Part shown: positions 10,044-22,345 of the stretch, piece by piece
Layout: every line of letters starts with the position of its first letter
Position numbering within the stretch: the first letter of the stretch is position 1
Origin: Sphagnum magellanicum
Lineage: Eukaryota; Streptophyta; Sphagnopsida; Sphagnales; Sphagnaceae
Reading direction: 5' to 3'
Assembly (NCBI GenBank): GCA_021904315.1
Contig: CM038912.1
Span: forward strand, 9,697,061 to 9,761,060
Length of the DNA stretch: 64,000 nucleotides
Made by a program: the position numbers and the translations under genes
The notes under the pieces: model-generated
Database searches by the model: none
Seen by the model: the letters and a program-made list of their open reading frames with translations, nothing else
Told to the model about the DNA's origin: nothing

Positions 10044-12694
10044 CACTAGTAGGAAAAGGTCAAAATGTAACCAATTGATTTGTAACTACATGTGATTAAT
10101 TATCACTTGTTACTAACCTTGGTTATTTTTGCAACTAAAAATCACATTACACATTTTTTGATGACATTTGTGACTATGTTACAGTCACTATCTACATCAT
10201 TCTTCCAATGGGATGACTTTTTGCACTATTTTCATCTTAAAAGGCCTTTGTATGGCCCATTAGTTGCAAAAGTGACAAAAGATAACTATTAATTATGTAT
10301 ACATTAAGCTATGTATAGTAGGCCTTATGTATACATTAATTATTTTCCATCCATTAAAGTATGTATTGATGTTATCTTCATGGTTTAGTTGGGCTTGGTT
10401 GAAAAACTACTAAATAAAAATAGTCTCATGTTATGGTATATATACATGTGACAATACATCAATCAATAAATAAATGTATATATGTGTATCTTGAAATGAT
10501 TAAAATTGTGTTTGGAATATACAAAGAATACATTAAGTTCATATTACAAAAGTATCCAAGGTTTATTATGCTTACAAAAATTATTATTATTGTGTTATTA
10601 TTATTATCATTAAATATTTATTAATGTAGTTAATAGTACTTACAACAAATAACATAATAAAAATATTAATAATAGTACTATAGTTAACCTTGTTAAATTG
10701 CCTTCTATCTAAAATATTAATTCAATAATAATTCAATAATTACTATTTATTTGATTTATTATTACAACATAGTAATTAATTTCAATAATAGTTTATCAAA
10801 TTTTAACTCATTAATATGATAATATTATATCTTATAGTAATTATTAATGTGTTTACAATAATTATAATACTTCTTGTAATTAGGATAATTATAGTCAATA
10901 CATAATAACAATTAATTATTTTAATTATTTTAATTAATATTTGATAATAATTAGCTGGTTGGATAATTATATAATTATGTAATTAAAAATTATTGATGAA
11001 TTAATACTAGTTAATCAACTAAGTTTTTGTTTTAATTAATAAATTAGCTAGTTAGTTATTCATTTACCTAGTTAATTACATAACTTACAAAGGTGAAAAT
11101 GAAAATGAAAGATATGGGATAAAACTTTTAGTTGCATCCTAATGGCAAACTAATTCGCAACTTCAAAATTTATCCCATATATATTGTCTTCCATTCTCAT
11201 CTTGAAAATTATATAAAAAATGTGTTTTTTTTTACATTTTCATATTTAAAAAAATGGGTCCTATGGGATGAATTAATAAAAAATGGCTTAGCCCAAAAAT
11301 TAAAAAAAAAATCTATTTATCTAGATCCTTTAATTTATCTACTACCTTAACTAACCTACTTCCCTCTTTACCTACCTACCTATGTAAATATCTAACCTAG
11401 GTAGGTAACTAGGTAAATGTTTAAACTAAATAGATAGGTAGGTAAATCACTTGCAATATTCATTAATTGCCATGTGGCACCAAAACAAGGTGCTACATGT
11501 ATGAATTCGAAACATCATTTGTTGGATGGTTGAGATATATCTAGTCTTTTTTAATTAAAATTAAACATTATTAAATATGCCACATGGCATTATCTCATTA
11601 TTCAATCACCCTATAACATTGACAATTTTTAGCCACATGATTGAAATAATATAGACTTAAAAACCAATGACTTGGATTAAGTTTGGTTTATTTATAAAAA
11701 AATTGAAAATAACTTGTAGTTCAATATTGCCACATGTCACATTTAGGTTACCTACTTACCTACACTACATACCTAGATGCCTAGGTAGGAAAGTAGATAG
11801 GAAGGTAAAAAGGTAGGTAAGTTAAAGAGTAGCCATGTAAATATTTTTATTTTACTTTATGTTTTATTTTTAGGGTTAAACTTTTTTGAGTTCATCCCAA
11901 ATTGACATGTGTATTTTGATGTGAACACATAAGAAATGACACTTTCTTTATATAAATTTTGAAATGAGATTCATGGACAAAACATATGGGTAAAATCTTT
12001 TAGTTGCACATTAGTTGTGAAATGGGTTACTACTAAAAAAATAAATCTTCCACATTCTTTGTGTTTGTTTTTAATTTTGTAAATTTTACAACTTAATAAG
12101 TAATTATTTGATAATTATATATGTGAATTAATGATCAATAATTAATTATTTCAAATACAAATTTGAATTAATATTTTGAATGTATCATTTTAATTCAAAT
12201 AATTAATTAATTAGTTATCAAATATTTAATAATCTGAATTCAAATAAAAGTAAGACAAATAATCATTTAAATTTTCAAAATTAATTATTTGGAATATATT
12301 ATAGTTAATTATTTTAATTTAGATAATTAGTTAGTTAATGAATTCAGATTATTAATTTTCAGATATTTAATTCGGATAATTAATTCAGATAAATGTACAT
12401 TATGATTGGGTGGTACATTAACATTAGTTGTAATGTAGTTTTCACACACAACTAAAGTGCAACTTGCGAAAAAATCAAACATGATTGATTACATTTGTAT
12501 GTAGAATGTGTATATTACACCATATAGGTGTCCCATTTGCAACTAAATTGCAATTACATTACAATTCCTTAATTTTTTAACTTGGCATTTTATTTATTAA
12601 TTGTCTGTATTTCCATGCTCTAGTTATAGTGTAGTTGTATATTAGTTGTTTTGAAACTTTAGTTGCAAGGTAATGGACAAGATTTCTCATAGTG
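10044..12694. mobile_element. Second CACTA-like non-autonomous candidate
   Basis: The left end reads CACTAGTAGGAAAAGGTC at 10044. The reverse complement of the right end (12694) reads CACTATGAGAAATCTTGTC. Subterminal motifs built on TTTTAGTTGCA / TGCAACTA recur near both ends and internally (around 10130, 10260, 11130, 12000, 12420, 12540, 12655), which is CACTA-like. The flanking triplets (ata and taa) do not match, so the ends are not proven. The interior is very AT-rich and holds two acctacct/aggtaggt foldbacks (11340-11450, 11748-11826). No transposase is seen. Confidence 0.4.
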
Positions 12695-15600
12695 TAAAAC
12701 ATGTGTTAATATGCCCATGGAAAATTCAACCTGAAAAAACCATAGATATTTTTAAATGAATGAAACCTAAACAACATTTTAGATAAGGTGTAACTTGCAA
12801 TCAAGCACTAACTTGGCTTGATGCACATTTGGTCTTGTCCATAACATGCTACATTTATGTACATTTATATACTTACTTAATTTTCACCCTCATGTAATGA
12901 TTTCTTTTGAAATTGGAACTTTTTGAGGCCATACATTTTTGAAGCTTTGGGAGATTTAAACCCTAAGTTGGAATTCATCTAAAGTAGTCCAACTAAACTT
13001 GATTCCAATGTTGATTAGAGTTTGCATGCATACAACATTGTTTCAAATCCACTCAATTAAATTCATATAATACCAAGTTGGATTATAATTTTTATCTTGA
13101 CAAATCATTTTAAATAATGTGAAAATGTGATCAATCATTTTGGAATACAATGTTGTAACTACTATTGTCCAATTCTTCTAGTTTTGACCTTACATTTTTT
13201 TCAGTAGGTTTTTTGCATGAAGGTTTTTGGTAGTTTTAATTTGGGCACATTTTTTTTGAATTCAAAAACCTCTAAGCTTAGTTCAAAAACCAATTCTTGT
13301 TCCAAGTACACATTTTACACTCTCTAAAATTGGATATTGTATAAGTATAAAATTTTATTACAAATTAAAATTCTAGTTTATATATCTATGAGATTTTACA
13401 ATTAATTAAAATTAATTAATTTCTTATAATGATTAGTTTACTTGCTAATTAAAAAAGTTCAACTTGGTTATTTAAAGAGCCTAACATCATGTTCCAAATT
13501 TTTTCCCAAGGTTTTGATTCCAATGGCTCTCTAATTTGAGTTAAAGCTACTTCTAGAATATAGTTGTAAGATAGTTTCATCGAAAGAACTTGAATTTGAA
13601 CCTTCAATTTTAAAATTCTAAATTAGGGATCTTATTAACATTGGTTGAAACCAATTATTTTGGCAAGTATTTCAATTTGAAATGTTAAACTCAAGGGGTG
13701 TAGATTATTTTGACATGGATTTCAATTGACACATTTTTGATGGAACTAGCACATGAATCAAAATATGGAATCACCCTTTTGTTAGAATAGAACGATGATT
13801 GAAACCTTGAAAAAGCAATTGAACACAAGTTTAGGTTCTTTAGGTTAGCAAGTTGAACATTTTTGAAAAGTTAACCAATAGGTTATACTTGATTGGCATT
13901 TGATTAATTTTAATTAGTTATAGAACTCTAGACCTAATTTTTGGTGCATGTTGATTTTTATTATTTTTCAAACTCCAAGTTGTCTCCCATTACTAATTTT
14001 AACAAAATAATTGATTTTTTTTTTCCTATTCTTATCAAGTTATATGACTTTACAATTTTTGAAAAAGGGGAATGCATCTACTTATTCAACAAGGTGACAT
14101 GTAGTTCTTGAATCTTCATGTTCATGCCAATGTTTTTTATTGTGTTGAAATTTCACTATTTGTTGAATGTTTTTTAGAAATTGAAAAAAAAGGATTTTTA
14201 GGGATTTATTTTCCATTTAAAAAATAATATTAATAAAATTAATCACATCTAGTCCTAAGAACTTCCCAAATTGTCATTTATAGTAACAAGCTATAAAGAA
14301 TGTTATAGCCCACCTAGGACAAGAGCCATTTAATGTTAATTAATGTTGGCGAACTTCACCAATGTACCTATTGAAGGAATTTGAATAAAAAAACCTTGGT
14401 TCATAATAATATTGGATGGTTATACAATTTTGTGATAACCTATGGTTAACATTAAACCCTAAACCCTATCATAAACGCCAAGATGTGTTTTCCATGATTA
14501 AGATGTTTTATGACTATCTTAGTTCTAGTCATGTTGTTGTATTATGCTACTTATTTAATTTGTGATGATCATGTGATGATCATGATATGATTATATTGTA
14601 ATTACATGATTACAATCACATGTCAACTTGCTATTACATAAGTATATGACTCCATGTCTATTATTTATGAATTGACAATCTATTGATTATGCACATTTTT
14701 TAAAATCTTAGTTTAGAGGAGAAAAATTGTTGTATTTTCTATTTGAAACCCTTTATAACCTTGAAAAACATAATTAATGTAAATATAATACCTTGCTAAC
14801 TTTTTCATATATTGTACATGTTTAAAAAATATTTAATGACATGTGTGAATTTAACATTTTAATGATATAATATTCATAAAAATTCAATACCTAGTTTCAA
14901 GTAATTTTATTATTTGAAAATATTAGTTTTTAAAGAATTAGTAATTATATAAAATAATATGATTCAATTCCAAGAGGTTGCCAATATTTAACAGCAAATT
15001 TTTACTCATGAAATTTGGCCAAAAACATTAAAAATAAAAAATTCTAACATGAAGCAATTTTGTAAGGTTTCTAAGTGTGAAGGCAAGAAAAATAATAGAA
15101 ATCACTAGATTTCTATAGTTAGTTTTAGTGTGTAACCATGATTATCAAACGTCAATTATTTTTTAAAAAATTCATATTTAATTTGTAGCCATGTTTAGTT
15201 AAATCTTCTTAAGGGTGGTTTCTACTTTTTAATTACATAAATAAATCCTACAAAACACATGTTGCCAATGGTAAGTATAATCACAATTGTTATTCTTCTA
15301 AAAAAATCCAAAAAATTATTACTTGTATAGTATTATTTGATATGTTATGAATTAAAATTTAATATTAAAATTACTATTGTACATTATAAATAATATAGCT
15401 GATATAAAATAAATAAATAATATTCTTATTAGATATAAAGTATTTATCATCTATTTATAAATATTATATGCTAATAAATTATATACTATACATCAAAATT
15501 AAAAAATTACTACTAAAATTATGGTACACTATAGATCAAAATTGTATAGTATTTAAATCAAATAAAAGTTTTAAAATGTGGGGGATATGTCATTTATTTA

Positions 15601-15920
15601 TTATTATGTTAAAGTTATTATCTTTTCCATTTCTAAATCATGTGCTTGAGTTTTTATCTTTTTTAAAGAATGGACATTGAAATCCTTTTAAATGAAAAAA
15701 AAAAAAAAAGTTTTTTGGTTGAAATACAATATCCATTTAAAAAAAGAAGTAAATATAAATGTGTACATCATTGAAATAACATTAAGAATGAACTTTTAAT
15801 TTTTTCATTTGGACAAAATATCAAGAAAATATTAAATCTTAAAGCTGACATTTGTGCAACATTTCGAATGAAGAATGGGTGAAGTTAAAATGGTCACCAT
15901 TGTGTTTTTATAACAAGTAT
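12695..15920. other. AT-rich intergenic region, no gene seen
   Basis: Stops are frequent in all frames. A telomere-like aaaccctaaaccctat occurs at about 14454-14469. A short palindromic stretch (gtgatgatcat repeats) lies at 14562-14590. 14800-15800 is exceptionally AT-rich and could behave as a matrix-attachment-type region, which is inference only. Confidence 0.5.
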
Positions 15921-16085
15921 TGTGGTTTATTAATAAAAGAGTTGATCTCTATTCTCCTCCTCCAAGGATCAAACCTCACAAATTGACAAAGTATTGGTCA
16001 ATGATGGAATGCTAACCAAATATTTTTAATTCCATAGGCTCTTTAATCTAGGTGCCTATTTAGTTTTATTTTTGAAACCTAGCGT
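15921..16085 (+). mobile_element. tRNA-derived SINE-like copy 2
   Basis: This copy aligns with the - strand copy at 2070-2256. The decayed head runs from about 15921 (GTGGTTTATTAATAAAAG), the box B region reads AAGGATCAAACCTCACAA, then GGTCAATGATGG, then CTAGGTGCCTATTTAG. Box A is more decayed than in copy 1. Orientation is opposite to copy 1. Confidence 0.5.
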
Positions 16086-17432
16086 AAGTAATGAAGCATG
16101 TCAAAAATTCACAAGATGAAAATAATGATATTATGTAATAATAATATCATTATTGTTATTATAATTTATTAAAATATTTTTACTGTATTTCATTATATAT
16201 TTATTTTATTTATAAATATTATTATAAATAAATCATATAAATAATTACATTAGATTATTTATGGTAAATATAATATATAAGACATATTATTTATTTATAT
16301 ATAAATAATGATTAAAGTTAGTTTCTTTTATGATTAGGCAGTCACAAAAATCAAAGTTATATCCATGTTTGTGATTACATGACCAAATGTTTTATTCAAC
16401 AAGTTTTATTTGACTAATTAATCATGCAATTGTTTAAGTATATACAATTACCAAATGTAATCATGAATTTAGTCATGAAATAGACATTTTGGAATTGTGT
16501 ATGAAAATAAAATTTGATTTACCTATAATTTCAATTAAGTATAATGAAGATTCATAAAAAATAAAAATATCTACAAGTAAATGTAAATGAAAAAAAAAGT
16601 ACAAATCATTTTTCTCAGCATTTAATGGCTTGTGGTTATGTTATAAAATGATTATTTAAAAAGCAATTCGTAACATGGTGGTTATGCAAAAAACACATCC
16701 AATTTAAATCCAAAATTCACTCAAGAATTCAAACGTGCACAACACCATGCTCTTATTATTGATCATGTGCAATTAAAAAACACACAAAAGAAAGAAAATT
16801 ATTAGTGGGTACTTGTGGTTATAAATGATGGGTGAATTACTTACACATGGTTGAACACCAAGTAATTGAATCCAATATAACCATAAATTTAGAGATATGT
16901 TCTAGTTATGGTTATATTATTTAAAAATTTAATATAATTATGTTAAATTGTAGATTATCAAAATTTTCCAAATTGTCAATTAATCATAAATTGTGGTTAT
17001 TGGATTTCATGGATTAAGGTTATGTATTTAATTATAATCAATTATATAATTGGTGGTTATAATTTGATAAATTATATAACCTCCCAATGTTGGTTGATAA
17101 CAATGTTGGGTAGTTATTGATTTTATAAAGAACCTTCAATTATAATTTTAAGGTTAAAAAAAAAGTAAAAATGGAATACGGATTAGTTTTGAGTGGAAAT
17201 TAAAGGTTAATTCTAAATTCCATTTTTCCTTGGGGCTACTTATATGGATATTATCACCGGTAGGTTGCAAATAATATTCATGTTCAGTTCCAAAATGCAA
17301 AATGTTTAAAAAAATTCCAAATAAATCAATTATTATTATTTTTAATGTGTAGGGTAAAATGTTAGGGTGAGGGCATTTTCAAAATAAGGGGACTAAAATG
17401 AGTTGATAGTTGAATCTAGCCTTGTATTTTGG
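16086..17432. other. AT-rich intergenic region, no gene seen
   Basis: Dense TA-rich sequence (16100-16320) has long A/T stretches and local palindromes (ataataatatcattattgtt). A theme of ttgtggttat recurs between 16620 and 17060 but without a fixed period. No gene could be supported. Confidence 0.5.
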
Positions 17433-17630
17433 TAATGTCCCCTGCCCATGGGCTTTACCTTTCATAAAACATGAAGCAAAATTTATCATGAACAAATATG
17501 TAGATCACGAGGCATATGAATTGGAAGGTTCTTACAACTATAAGTAGGGATAATTTCCTTCCCACCCTTGACGACTAGGCCTCCCTCCGAATTTCTAGGA
17601 AGGAAATTCATGGATATAAGGTGTTCTCCG
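17433..17630 (+). repeat. Dispersed repeat family B, copy 1
   Basis: The block is similar in the same orientation to 26991-27225. Shared runs are AATGTCCCC, CCCATGG, TTATCATGAAC, ATATGTAGATCA(C/T)GAGG and TATAAGGTG/TGTGAGGTG. The - strand open frame 17486-17671 lies mostly within it and is not a supported gene. Confidence 0.55.
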
Positions 17631-18439
17631 CGTATACCACGAATTTTCTTCAAGTATTTTACATGTATCACAAAGCTTTGACAATGTCAAATTGACACAA
17701 ACAAATGTACCTATTTCTAATTCTAAACTACACTAATAATTGATTTTAATGGATTATAATTTTTATTAATGCCTTGACTTCATTTCATGTTTCATGCATT
17801 TGTATTTACCACCTTTGGATTTTTCCTTCAAATAATTCTTAATTTTGTCCTCAAACCCAACCCCACCACCCCCCCCCAAATTGCGCTCACACACCCCTTT
17901 TTAACTTCAAAACACTTCCTCAAAACAATTTTTGATGCTACCGTAATTCTACTTTCCAAGACCGCTTTAAAACAATGTTGTCTCACCATCAATGGTGTTG
18001 TTTTTTTATATCATTAATCTGCAACTGCCCCAAATATAATTATACAACATTAAAAAAAACTCACAATTGAAACTTGAATAGGTTTCCAACCATTGAAATT
18101 GCAAAGGAGGGGTATAAATGAGCAAAATTTGTCATTCCATCTATGAAAAAAGATACATCAATAAGCTTTAGGAATCAAGTTTGAACAATATGATTGTCCA
18201 TATGTAAAAAATTGCAAAGATGGAGGGAGAAATTCCACCTACAATAACATTTTAAAGGGTCACCATATATAGGTGTTAGTTGTAGCAAAACCAAAACCTA
18301 ACATAAGAACATTATTGAATGTGAAGAATTATTTTTTCAAAAGCAAATTTAATTTAGGTTTGTCATTTCTTTTTGTGAAATTGATTAACACATAGACTCC
18401 ATTGCAACTGCCATAGGGTTGTTACCTAGAAGATCAATG
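17631..18439. other. Intergenic, no gene seen
   Basis: The + frame 17787-18017 is unsupported. A poly-C run at about 17867-17877 is simple sequence. Nothing else is recognised. Confidence 0.45.
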
Positions 18440-18575
18440 CACCAAAGATATTCAAATATTGCATCATCATTAACACCCCTTTCCTCACAAAAGATATTTA
18501 GATTTTGCATCACCTTTGACACCCCTTTCTTCACCAAAGATATTTAGATGTTACATCACCGATGACACCTCCTTC
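18440..18575. repeat. Short tandem repeat, ~50-bp unit, three copies
   Basis: Units contain ACCAAAGATATT(C/T)A, a TTGCATCA block and GACACCCCTTTC. Copies start near 18440, 18487 and 18533. The array is non-coding. Confidence 0.6.
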
Positions 18576-19825
18576 CTTTCCAAGTATGAGAATATTAAAG
18601 AACTTGCCTTTTGGATCTTCAAGAATTGCAAGTTTAGTATTACGATTTGTGTTATCACCACTCACATATCCCATACACAAACTTGCATGATTTAAAAAAC
18701 ACTTGACCCACACAAACTCATCATCATATTTTTGGTAGACTTTGAACAAAAGAAAGTTGTTGGGGATAAAAAATAATGAAATTGGGAGTTTCTAACCAAG
18801 GGTTTTTAGGAAGAAAGAAAGAGGTAATGTCTTCTATAACAAGGTCAATCTTGGTTATATAATTGATGTTGTGTGATTTGTTTATTGTAACTATCATCAC
18901 TTTGCACAAATTGAGGAAGAAGAAAAACTTGGTATAAACAAATCAAGGACATGAACCCATCCATCAAAAGTACATGGCAAATGAGGGTACGAGTAGACAC
19001 GACCCAAAGAAAAAAATGAAAGCAAACAATCAACGAAAAATAAAGAAAAAAAAACACTAAACAAATAGGACTTAAAGCTACAAAATGATAATCAATGATA
19101 ACAAAGAAGACTTAAGACAAGAAAGTAGCTGTTTGCCACAAATTGGTTAATGATAAAAGTGCACTAGCTATGATGTCTAGAAGAGACAAGGAACCCTGAC
19201 CAAGTGTAGTAGTTCGTTAAAAAATCATTATGGCTTGCACACACTTCAAGGTTATGGACACACATTGTCAATAGTGGGAAATAAGCATCAAAGGGACTAA
19301 AGAAGACCACTGATGATGCACAATAGTGGTATGTGCAAAAGCAATCAAGAATGAATAAAAACAAGAATGAAGACACCCATACGTCGCAATAGTAAGGGGA
19401 ATGAATAGGTGCACAAATTGCACCTATTCATTTGTAGTGACTAAATTATGTATGTATGGCTGAGAAAGAAGATGAAAAAGATGATCGTTTTTTTTCCAAG
19501 TTAAAAAACTATAGTTAGGAAAAAAAAGAAACCACATTGGAACTAAATGCTAGGTTGAATTGTAGTTATTAATGAAATTGAAACTAGGGGTTAGTTCACA
19601 CCCCAGTTCCAAAATTGGACCCCCAATTCATTCCGAAACTTATATTTGGTTGGTATTTGGTAGGTTATTTGAACTAGAATTGAGATTTGCTAGTTTATAA
19701 TTGATGAACACTAGTACCCAACCAACACTGATTCATACCCAAGGATCCCTACAAGCATTTGAGTTATTATTAAAGCCAACCTAGTACTCGAAAATGACAT
19801 TACCATAACATAGTTTTTTGGTCAC
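18576..19825. other. Intergenic, no gene seen
   Basis: Several 60-70 codon frames occur on the - strand (18531-19376) but in conflicting phases, with no recognisable domain or plausible splice joins. Around 19560-19680 is a low-complexity gaattg/ttgg-type stretch. Confidence 0.45.
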
Positions 19826-20243
19826 AATGAGTCAACACCCGCTAGCACATCATCTATTGGATGCCTATTATTACTCAATTGTGGATGAACCTCAACTAAA
19901 TTATAATATGGTTTCACCTTGGTAATCAATTTTGCAAGAAATAGGTTTCATATATAGGTATATAGGTAGGAAATAAATAAATACTAGGCAAATATATGGT
20001 TTACAATTTATACAAAGCTAAAGTTATTTTTACTACCTACCCACAAACAACCTGCTTGTGGGTTGTTAATAGTTAGGTAGTAAAGAAAAACTACTGAACT
20101 AACTATTGTGGTTAGTTAGGGAATTGGAACTCAATAAAAAATTGTCTATTGACCACTTACCATCCATCCTTAATGGTGCATTATGACCATTTACCATCCA
20201 TCCTTCATGGTGCATTGTGAGTGGTTGTTCACTATGGCTAGTT
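19826..20243 (+). repeat. Dispersed repeat family A, copy 2, with internal duplication
   Basis: Same orientation and block order as 7761-8143, including the central hairpin (CTACCTACCCACAAACAACC then GTGGGTTGTTAATAGTTAGG near 20033-20080). Unlike copy 1, it holds a ~34-bp internal tandem duplication of the ACCATCCATCCTT(A/C)ATGGTGC segment (about 20150-20220). Confidence 0.7.
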
Positions 20244-22288
20244 TCTTTTAAGAATCTTATGATTTAAGGTAGACAAGCTGGTGATTGAACACTTGAGTGC
20301 TTAGGGCAGGCCGGATCCAAGGGGAGGGCTCTGTTGTTTTTGGTGTCCATACAAATTTTAAACCCCCTCTTTTGATGCATTTGACACATTAAAAATTGTC
20401 AAAAATAAATTAAAAATGAAAAATTTACGGGCCCCCAAAGTAATGGGTTCAAATAATTAAAAAAAAACAAACCACCAAACATTACAAAGGCCAATTCCCA
20501 AACATTCAAAAATTACCTTTTATGTTGCTATTGCAGTTCAAAGATGATTTGTAGAACTTTAGTTGGTGCTCCTATAACACTTTAAATTAAATAAGAAATA
20601 AGAAAGCTATGAGGTTTGAAAGTAAGAGGGGTCAAAATGAAAAAAACATGTTTTAAAATTTGAAAAAATGTATTTTCTTTATTGCTTTTTTTTGTTGGTT
20701 CTTTGGCTTTGCATTTCAAAGATGTTTAGTAGAGCTTGAGAAGGCGCTCTTATAACATTTTAAATCACTCAAAATGGAGAAGAATTGAGAAAGATCTGCC
20801 AAAATGTTCGGTCATAGGCAGGCAGGTCTACCCTACCCAAAGTGCCGATCATCCACAAAATAATTTAGCCAAATTGGGTTACATGGAGATTCGTCTCCTC
20901 TCAAGCTCCTTCTAACCTTCAAGCTCAAAAGACAATAGTTTTTGGTATTTTCATCAGCATGGTATTGTTTTACCGGTAGTGACAAAGATGGTGGTTGCAG
21001 GAGATTGCTGCTGGTGATTCATGGTTGCAGTCAAGGAACTCAACCTAATGCTTGCTAGTTGCTGATGCTTCTCGGTTGACGTTGCAATCATGGAGCTCAA
21101 CGTGATGTTGCTTGTTGGTTGCTGAATACGATGCATGCTGGCAGTGCTTGTCTCCATGCTGGATCAAGGGAAAGGAACAGCAACAACCACGACAAGTATG
21201 AACAAAAAGTATTGCAGCAGTAGTACACACAGAACTTTGTATTCAGGTATTGTTCTAGGTGCAATGTGAAACAAGACAGATCAGAGCTCTATCTGTTGCT
21301 GGATTCCAAAGAGAGCTTCACGCAGCAACAGCCGGTTTTTTGACAATATAGGCGAGGATCACCCCATCATGTTGTTGCCCACGTATCCAGCTTCTAAAAC
21401 ACCTCAAGAGACTATGGAGTTTTTGTGCGACTCATGCAATGAAAAGCTTGAGCTCTTGCTCCTCCTCCTCCTCCTCCTGCTGTATCTCAGCTTATGAGTT
21501 TATAAGAAATTCATAGAAAATTATTTGTTGGAGAAATAAATTAGGAAGCTGCAAACTCCGCTGTTTTAGTTCTTCCATGAACAATCAATTACATACATAT
21601 TTGAGAGTGGGCTGGCTTGGACTGATTCCAGCTCCTAGAATCCCCATAGGCTTGTATACATTACAGACTTGCAAGAGTCGGAATCGGCAATTACAGGCTT
21701 GCAACACTCGGAATCGGCCTGAGCTGGCCCACTCTTTAACATCATTAAAGGCAGTAATCCTGAAAGAAATTTCATACATTTTTGTAGAATCTGCCTGAGT
21801 CAGTGGCTGATTCAGCTTCCACCCATGCTGAATTGGCCATTGAAGGAGACTTAGCACAATTTAATTAGTCTTAAAAAAGCCTTTTTAAAAAAAAAAAAAA
21901 GGAGGCTAAGGGGAAAAATAAGCCAATTTTTTTTCAAAAATCCCAAAATTAAAATAGAAAAACAACCGTAATAAACACCTTAAGTCAGCAAAAACCTTCT
22001 ATATATCTAGCTACACACAAAAAACCAAATATAGAAATCTGGCAATTATTATTACTGTTGTTTTGGCCACCCCCCTTTAGTTCTGGCGATTGAAAACCTC
22101 CAAAATCACTTCATTTCTGTTTTTTTCGTTTTGAATTTCACCGTTGGGCAAAATCATGCAAACTGGGAAGAGAAAAAAAAAAAGGCTTTAAATATAATTT
22201 AGGTTCTCCAAGAACAAACAAAATTTGTTAATAATTTCACCTACCTATGTCCCCCACAAAAAAATTCCCTTATATTAGGTAGGTACCT
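20244..22288. other. Intergenic, no supported gene
   Basis: 20500-20800 contains two related ~150-bp stretches (each with TTCAAAGATG, TAGAACTT or TAGAGCTT, then CTCTTATAAC or CTCCTATAAC and TTTAAAT). 21000-21130 contains a loose ~65-bp two-copy repeat (GTTGCAGTCAAGGAACTCAA and GTTGCAATCATGGAGCTCAA). 21655-21720 repeats CTTGCAA..TCGGAATCGGC twice. Open frames here are short and unsupported. Confidence 0.45.
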
Positions 22289-22345
22289 ATTCTATCATGC
22301 ACTTGACAGGATTCGATCCCATGACCGCTTGTTTGGTGAGTGCCT
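22289..22345 (-). mobile_element. tRNA-like / SINE head remnant
   Basis: On the - strand the box B-type motif GGATCGAATCC (complement of 22309-22319) is 10 of 11 identical to the canonical tRNA T-arm core GGTTCGAATCC. It is preceded by GAGAAGGCACTCACC in the box A neighbourhood. No foldable full tRNA is present and the acceptor stem cannot be closed, so a SINE or tRNA relic is more likely than a functional tRNA. It lies at the upstream edge of the Crypton-like gene. Confidence 0.4.

Noticed and set aside
14454..14469. Interstitial telomere
   Set aside because: Only two repeat units; short telomere-like motifs are common in plant DNA.
22289..22345. Functional tRNA gene
   Set aside because: Box B is good, but no cloverleaf or acceptor stem can be formed; kept only as a tRNA-like remnant.
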